From CAZVJA01 sp964626885 (GTDB lineage Bacteria; Planctomycetota; Planctomycetia; Planctomycetales; Planctomycetaceae), in contig CAZVJA010000018.1 of assembly GCA_964626885.1 (NCBI GenBank), forward strand, positions 1-45,331: 45,331 nucleotides of DNA, written 5' to 3'. Position 1 is the first letter of the stretch; each line of letters starts with the position of its first letter. The notes below the pieces were generated by a model. That model worked only from the letters and a program-made list of their open reading frames with translations. It had not been told where the DNA came from and did no database searches. Both the position numbers and the translations under genes were made by a program. Below are positions 40,538 to 45,331 of the stretch, one piece after another.

Positions 40538-42850
40538 ATGCCCGTTCAAGTCGAAAAGCGAAAAAGGATCGCAGTTCGTCTGACGTTGCGCGGCCAGGTT
40601 CAGGGGCGCGGAGTCCGTCCCGCCATCGCACGGCACGCGGCCGAATGCGCGGTGACGGGAATCGTCAGGAACACCCGAGCCGGTTTAGAAGTTGTTGCCG
40701 AAGGAATCGAGCCCGCTCTGAAAGACTTTTGCAGCCGACTCGCGACCGCTTTGCCCCCCGGCTGCGAACTCGACACCGTTGACAAGGAATCAATCCCTGC
40801 AACAGGGCACACCGTTTTCGAGATTCTGCGGGACCAATCGGATGGTCCGCTGGACACACCTGTTCCGCGCGATATTTCTGTCTGCGGCCAATGCCTGGCC
40901 GATATCGTTGATCCCGATGATCGACGATACCGTTACCCGTTAACCAGCTGCGCCGCCTGCGGGCCGCGCTACACAATCATTCGTCGCATGCCGTATGAAC
41001 GAGCCGACACTTCAATGGGGCTCTTTTCATTGTGCGCCGACTGTAAGGCGGAATATCTCGACCCGCGGGACCGAAGATTTCACGCACAAACGACCGCCTG
41101 CTCTTTTTGCGGACCCAGAGTCTGGGTCGCTGACTCCGACGGAGGTGTTGTTGGAAGTCGCGACGACGCGATCGAGACCTGCGTGGCTACGTTGCGTGCA
41201 GGGAAGATCGTCGCTCTGAAGGGGATCGGCGGCTATCAGTTGCTCTGTGATGCCACGTGCGACGATATTGTTCGTCGGCTGCGCGTGCGAAAGCGCCGCC
41301 CACTGAAGCCATTGGCTGTGCTTGTGCAATCGCTTCAGCACGCGCACCAATTAGCGTTCATCTCTCCGAGCGAAGCAACAATTCTCACCAGTTCTGCGAA
41401 TCCAATCGTATTGCTTCGTGCACGGGATGGGTCACGGCTCTCGCGGGAAATCCATCCCGGACTCAATGAGATCGGGTTGATGCTTCCCACGACCCCGCTG
41501 CACGCCCTCATCGCCAGCGCATTCGGCTCGCCGTTGGTCTGCACCAGTGCCAACAAAGAAGGAGAGCCGCTGGAGTATGAAGTTCAGGTATCCCAGCAAG
41601 TTCTTGCGGGAATTGCCGACCTGTGGCTGCACCATGACCGCCCGATCGAGCGTCCGATTGATGATAGCGTCGTGCGCGTGATGGCCGATCGCACGGCAAC
41701 ACTGCGTCTGGCCCGTGGTATGGCACCGTTTCCACTGGAGTTGCCCGAATACGAACCGCTGTTGGCACTGGGGGGACACCAGAAGGTTGCCGTGGCCTGG
41801 AGCAACGGACGCCAGACGGTGCTCGGGCCTCACATCGGTGACATGGAGACCCTGCCTGCACGTGAACGTTACGTTGAGGCGATCGAAAACTGGGAGCGAT
41901 TGTACGGGTTCGCGCCGTCGCGAGTCGTGCACGACCTGCATCCTGACTACTTCACAACGCACAGGGCTGCCGAAACGAATCTTCCAACACTGGCGGTGCA
42001 GCATCATGTTGCACACGTCACCGCCGCGATGCTCGAACATCGCTTGCTTGATCGGAAAGTCCTGGGAATTGCGTGGGATGGTACCGGGTTTGGAACCGGC
42101 GGGACAGTCTGGGGGGGAGAGTTTCTGCTGGTCAATCGTGCATGCGAATTTGAACGCGTGGCGCATTTGCGTCCGTTCTCCCTCGTGGGAGGTGAGGCCG
42201 CGATCCGCGAACCGGGACGGGTGTCTGTCGCGCTGCTCAGGGAAGCTGTCGGCGAGGACGAGCTTTTACGCGGACGCATTCTGGGAATGGATGTTTCCCG
42301 CACCACACGAATTTTGGCGATGTTGCAAAAACCGCGACTTTCAGTGCAATGCACCAGCGCGGGCCGGTTGTTCGACGCAGCCGCGGCGATCATTTTCCCA
42401 ATGGAATCGATCAGCTTTGACGGCCAGCCCGCGATGATGTTGGAAGCGATTGCCGACCGTTCCTCCGATGGGAGATACTCGCTTCCGCTGATAACAAGTC
42501 GCCCGATGCAGCTGGATTGGCGGCCGATGTTCGCCGAGCTATGGAACGACAATCGATGTGGAATATCGCCGGGTGTGATTTCGATGCGGTTTCATCGCGC
42601 ACTGGCTTCCGGCATTGTCGACGTTATTCGCCGGTACGCTGAAATGCCGGCTGTGCTGGCCGGCGGTGTCTTTCAGAATCGACTGTTGACGGAACTGGTC
42701 GTCGAGCTGTTGAATGACTGTGGAAACCTCGGACTTCCAGGTGCGATACCGGTCAACGACGGCGGGCTGGCGGCGGGGCAGTTGGCGATAGCAGTGCAAT
42801 CCGGCCCTGCAGGATGTCGAGGGCGAGCGAAACAATGCAACGGGAAATAG
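40538..42850 (+). CDS. hypF: Carbamoyltransferase HypF
   Basis: This 770-residue protein has the full HypF domain order. An acylphosphatase-like domain comes first (LTLRGQVQGRGVRPAIARHA; the usual GFRP is GVRP). Two zinc-finger motifs follow (SVCGQCLADIVDPDDRRYRY with CAACGPRY, and CADCKAEYLDPRDRRFH with CSFCGPR). A YrdC-like domain is next (TLRAGKIVALKGIGGYQLLC; KRRPLKPLAVLVQ), and a Kae1-like domain last (GIAWDGTGFGTGGTVWGGEF; AGGVFQNRLL). It makes the carbamoyl group from carbamoyl phosphate and ATP for the HypE C-terminus, leading to the CN ligands of the active-site iron. It is downstream of hypB in the same operon. Confidence 0.94.
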   Translation: MPVQVEKRKRIAVRLTLRGQVQGRGVRPAIARHAAECAVTGIVRNTRAGLEVVAEGIEPALKDFCSRLATALPPGCELDTVDKESIPATGHTVFEILRDQSDGPLDTPVPRDISVCGQCLADIVDPDDRRYRYPLTSCAACGPRYTIIRRMPYERADTSMGLFSLCADCKAEYLDPRDRRFHAQTTACSFCGPRVWVADSDGGVVGSRDDAIETCVATLRAGKIVALKGIGGYQLLCDATCDDIVRRLRVRKRRPLKPLAVLVQSLQHAHQLAFISPSEATILTSSANPIVLLRARDGSRLSREIHPGLNEIGLMLPTTPLHALIASAFGSPLVCTSANKEGEPLEYEVQVSQQVLAGIADLWLHHDRPIERPIDDSVVRVMADRTATLRLARGMAPFPLELPEYEPLLALGGHQKVAVAWSNGRQTVLGPHIGDMETLPARERYVEAIENWERLYGFAPSRVVHDLHPDYFTTHRAAETNLPTLAVQHHVAHVTAAMLEHRLLDRKVLGIAWDGTGFGTGGTVWGGEFLLVNRACEFERVAHLRPFSLVGGEAAIREPGRVSVALLREAVGEDELLRGRILGMDVSRTTRILAMLQKPRLSVQCTSAGRLFDAAAAIIFPMESISFDGQPAMMLEAIADRSSDGRYSLPLITSRPMQLDWRPMFAELWNDNRCGISPGVISMRFHRALASGIVDVIRRYAEMPAVLAGGVFQNRLLTELVVELLNDCGNLGLPGAIPVNDGGLAAGQLAIAVQSGPAGCRGRAKQCNGK

Positions 42851-42854
42851 TTTG

Positions 42855-43103
42855 ATGTGTCTGGCCGTCCCTGGAAAAGTTATTCAGTGGCTCGAACGGG
42901 AGCATCCATTCGATGCGGCGCTCGTGGAGTTCGCGGGCGTGCGGCGAAAAGTCAGTATGGCCTGCGTGCCGGAGGCAGACGAAGGCGATCACGTCCTGGT
43001 CCACGCGGGAATCGCCATCAGTCGAATCGATGCGGAAGAGGCCGAACGGCTGCTCGCCGCTCTGGATGAAATTGATGAAATCGAGGCGTCGCTGGAAAAC
43101 TGA
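42855..43103 (+). CDS. hypC: Hydrogenase assembly chaperone HypC
   Basis: This 82-residue protein begins MCLAVPGKVIQW; Cys2 is essential for iron transfer to the large subunit, so the ATG at 42855 and not the TTG three bases earlier must be the start. The OB-like fold continues with ALVEFAGVRRKVSMACVPEA and GDHVLVHAGIAISRID, ending in an acidic helix. HypC forms complexes with HypD and with the immature large subunit. It lies between hypF and hypD. Confidence 0.94.
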   Translation: MCLAVPGKVIQWLEREHPFDAALVEFAGVRRKVSMACVPEADEGDHVLVHAGIAISRIDAEEAERLLAALDEIDEIEASLEN

Positions 43104-43112
43104 GCAACCACC

Positions 43113-44237
43113 ATGAAGCATGTCGACGAATATCGGGACGGGCAGCGCTGCCGGAAGCTCGCCGACGAGATCAACCGATCGGTGACCCGCGAGCATACGC
43201 TCATGGAAGTTTGTGGAGGGCAAACGCACGGGTTGCTCCGTCATGGAATTGATCGCTTGCTGGCCGGCAAAGTGCGCTTGCTGCACGGGCCTGGGTGTCC
43301 GGTGTGTGTGACATCCGCCGGCGACATCGACTATGCGATACAACTGTCGCGAACTCCCGGGGTGATCGTCGCGAGCTTCGGAGATATGCTCCGTGTGCCA
43401 GGAACGAGTGAGAGTCTGCTCACAGCCCGTGCGGGCGGCGGAAATGTGCGCATCGTCTATTCTCCTCTCGATGCCGTGACGCTGGCGCGGAACAATCCCG
43501 ATTGGCACGTTGTGTTCTTCGCCGTCGGGTTCGAGACGACGGCCCCAGCGACAGCATTGGCAGTCCAACAGGCGCAGGCGCTCGGTTTAACCAACTTCTC
43601 ACTGTTAGTCGCGCATGTGCGTGTCCTTCCCGCCATGCGGGCGATCATGGAAAGCGAACAAACTGCCGTCGAAGCGTTTCTTGCCGCGGGACACGTCTGC
43701 ACGGTCGAGGGGTATGAGGACTACACGGCGTTCTCGCAGAAGTATCGATGTCCGGTGGTCGTGACCGGTTTCGAACCGGTTGATTTGCTTACAGGGATTC
43801 TGAACTGCGTCCGGCAGCTGGAAGCGGGAGTCGCCGAGGTTCACAACTGTTATGCCCGGAGCGTTCGTCTCGACGGCAATCTCCACGCGCGCGGCATGGT
43901 GAGTGACGTTTATGAGATCTGTGAACGCGATTGGCGCGGAATGGGACGAATTCCCGATGGTGGGTTGAGGCTGCGAGCCGCATGGCGGCGGTTTGATGCA
44001 TCGGAACGATTTACCAGGTCGAATGCAGAATCTCGACCAGCCTGTTCCTGCCGCAGCGGTGAGGTGCTCACGGGGAGGATCAAGCCAACGGAATGCGAAT
44101 TCTTCGGCAGGGAATGCACTCCCGACTCGCCGATGGGTGCTCCCATGGTTTCGTCGGAAGGCGCTTGCGCCGCATATTATCGATACTCCAGAGGCGAGTC
44201 GTTCCCGGTTGAAACAGCTTCGGCGAGCCAGCGATGA
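43113..44237 (+). CDS. hypD: Hydrogenase Fe(CN)2CO assembly protein HypD
   Basis: This 374-residue protein has the conserved motifs LMEVCGGQTHGLLRHGI, RLLHGPGCPVCVTS, VASFGDMLRVPG, AVGFETTAPATA, and the C-terminal 4Fe-4S ligand set (CSCRSGEVLTGRIKPTECEF with FGRECTPDSPMGAPMVSSEG). It is the scaffold on which the iron with CN and CO ligands is built, together with HypC and HypE. It starts nine bases after hypC and overlaps hypE by four bases (ATGA). Confidence 0.95.
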   Translation: MKHVDEYRDGQRCRKLADEINRSVTREHTLMEVCGGQTHGLLRHGIDRLLAGKVRLLHGPGCPVCVTSAGDIDYAIQLSRTPGVIVASFGDMLRVPGTSESLLTARAGGGNVRIVYSPLDAVTLARNNPDWHVVFFAVGFETTAPATALAVQQAQALGLTNFSLLVAHVRVLPAMRAIMESEQTAVEAFLAAGHVCTVEGYEDYTAFSQKYRCPVVVTGFEPVDLLTGILNCVRQLEAGVAEVHNCYARSVRLDGNLHARGMVSDVYEICERDWRGMGRIPDGGLRLRAAWRRFDASERFTRSNAESRPACSCRSGEVLTGRIKPTECEFFGRECTPDSPMGAPMVSSEGACAAYYRYSRGESFPVETASASQR

Positions 44238-45283
44238 GCAAGTCTCTCGGACCAGTCTGTCCATTGCCTGACCGCGGACCGCACGATGTCATCTCCCTGG
44301 CCCATGGCGAAGGGGGGCGGCTCATGCGCGAGCTGATTGCTCGGCGCGTGCTTCCCCGTTTCGAGAATTCACATCTGGTGAACCTCGGAGACGGTGCCGT
44401 ACTTCCCCCCATCAAGGGTTCTCTTGTATTTACAACCGACAGTTTCGTCGTTTCGCCGCTGGAGTTTCCCGGAGGAGATATCGGGACTCTGGCGGTCTAC
44501 GGAACGGTCAACGATCTGGCTGTGTCGGGTGCGCTGCCGCGTTGGATCAGTCTCTCGTTGATCCTGGAAGAAGGACTGCCGATCGCGCAGCTGGAACGTA
44601 TTCTCGAGAGTGCCTCGCAAGCAGCGCGGCGTGCTCGGGTGCAAGTGGTCACGGGAGATACGAAAGTCGTGCCGCGCGGTGCCGCCGACGGCATGTTCAT
44701 CAACACGGCGGGAATCGGCGAGATGCTATTCCCCATGCCGGGCCCCAAGGCGCTCGATCCAGGAGATGAGCTGATCGTCAGCGGGCCAATCGGCCGGCAC
44801 GGAGTCGCGGTGCTGCTGGAAAGGGAACAGCTCGCGTTCGAGTCCGCCGTCCAGAGCGATTGTGCACCGCTGACGGAAATGGTTGACTCGCTGCACCGCG
44901 CCGAGATCCCCGTGAAAACGATTCGCGACGCCACGCGCGGAGGGGTGGCCGCTGTTTTGCATGAATGGTCCGACGCTTCGAAATTGACTTTGCGAATCGA
45001 CGCGGACTCGATCCCGGTGACCAGTGACGTTCGCGGAGTGTGTGAGCTGCTGGGGTTGGACCCGCTGCACGTTGCCTGCGAAGGAACACTCGTGGCAGCG
45101 CTGCCTGCCGGTTGGGGGGAGCGAGCCGTGGAAGCCCTGCGACGGATGCCGGAATGTGAACATGCCATGCGGATTGGTTCTGTCACCTCACGAGGGGCTG
45201 CGCCGGTGACGATTTCGACGAGCCTCGGGCAGGAGATTCCACTCGATGAACCGGCCGGAGCTCCTCTTCCTCGCATTTGCTAG
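44234..45283 (+). CDS. hypE: Hydrogenase maturation protein HypE (CN ligand synthesis)
   Basis: This 349-residue protein belongs to the PurM/HypE fold: ISLAHGEGGRLMRELIARR, LVFTTDSFVVSPLEFPGGDI, YGTVNDLAVSGALPRWISLS, VVTGDTKVVPRG, and IRDATRGGVAAVLHEW. The C-terminus ends in PRIC; this Cys accepts the carbamoyl group from HypF and is dehydrated to a thiocyanate with ATP. It is the last gene of the hydrogenase operon, translationally coupled to hypD. The next 24 bases contain a weak hairpin (GGTT with AACC) without a T-tract. Confidence 0.95.
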   Translation: MSKSLGPVCPLPDRGPHDVISLAHGEGGRLMRELIARRVLPRFENSHLVNLGDGAVLPPIKGSLVFTTDSFVVSPLEFPGGDIGTLAVYGTVNDLAVSGALPRWISLSLILEEGLPIAQLERILESASQAARRARVQVVTGDTKVVPRGAADGMFINTAGIGEMLFPMPGPKALDPGDELIVSGPIGRHGVAVLLEREQLAFESAVQSDCAPLTEMVDSLHRAEIPVKTIRDATRGGVAAVLHEWSDASKLTLRIDADSIPVTSDVRGVCELLGLDPLHVACEGTLVAALPAGWGERAVEALRRMPECEHAMRIGSVTSRGAAPVTISTSLGQEIPLDEPAGAPLPRIC

Positions 45284-45307
45284 AAGTGGTTTCAAAACCT
45301 TGTATTT

Positions 45308-45331
45308 GGGAGGGCGACGCTCCGTCGGAGC
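45308..45331. repeat. Dispersed-type palindromic repeat, cut by the window edge
   Basis: GGGAGGGCGACGCTCCGTCGGAGC contains GCTCC/GGAGC around GTC (45319-45331) and also CGACG/CGTCG around CTC. Sequences of the form GGGAGGGCGA.GCTCC..GAGC are, in my recollection, common intergenic palindromes in planctomycete genomes. It lies just after the hydrogenase operon and could act as a transcript end. It is probably incomplete here. Confidence 0.45.

Overview
The window reads as a piece of a Planctomycetota chromosome. The evidence is the typical planctomycete surface and secretome families (a DUF1501 Tat protein next to a DUF1549/DUF1553 protein and a PPC-domain protein), an ECF sigma factor paired with a Hanks-type kinase, a GC-rich sequence and a dispersed-type palindrome at the right edge. 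Genus cannot be fixed from the sequence.

Region 1 (1-6222) is the end of an integrated mobile element lying against the 3' end of a tRNA-Arg(ACG) gene. It holds the 3' part of a DUF3987 replication-type protein, a TubC_N-like small protein, a lone P27-type phage terminase small subunit, an M41-like HEAGH zinc peptidase, a cold-shock-domain protein, several small element proteins, a ribbon-helix-helix-like protein, and a tyrosine integrase preceded by a promoter and a structured, terminator-bearing leader. The end of the DUF3987 gene contains six 9-bp units in two inverted triplets, which look like replication iterons. The gene mix resembles a phage satellite more than a complete prophage.

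Region 2 (6461-16191, minus strand) is a tightly coupled nine-gene operon: GcvH-like lipoyl-domain protein, CobW-type GTPase, small Cys protein, 2[4Fe-4S] ferredoxin, radical SAM protein, DUF116-polyprenyl synthase fusion, prenyltransferase-fold protein, squalene-hopene-cyclase-like protein with an intact DADD acid motif, and a DndA/NifS-type cysteine desulfurase. A strong intrinsic terminator separates it from the tRNA. The combination of isoprenoid chain synthesis and cyclization with Fe-S, lipoyl and sulfur-mobilizing proteins does not match a pathway I can name, and it is the best candidate here for an undescribed biosynthetic system.

Region 3 (16587-27261) holds a Tat-exported PhoD-like phosphatase, an EF-hand/Gly-rich exported protein, and a type-VII-secretion-like operon (a WXG100-like protein, two small helical proteins and a 1398-residue FtsK/SpoIIIE membrane ATPase). 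A sigma factor-kinase pair converges on it from the opposite strand.

Region 4 (27460-33947) is a planctomycete secretome set: DUF1501 protein on the minus strand, and a divergent DUF1549/1553 protein with two heme-like Cys motifs followed by a large PPC-domain protein.

Region 5 (34137-45283) is a complete operon for a group 3b type NAD(P)-linked [NiFe] hydrogenase (sulfhydrogenase): maturation protease, HypA, a cyclic-nucleotide-binding-domain protein, the beta, gamma, delta and alpha subunits, then HypB, HypF, HypC, HypD and HypE, many with overlapping or abutting ends.
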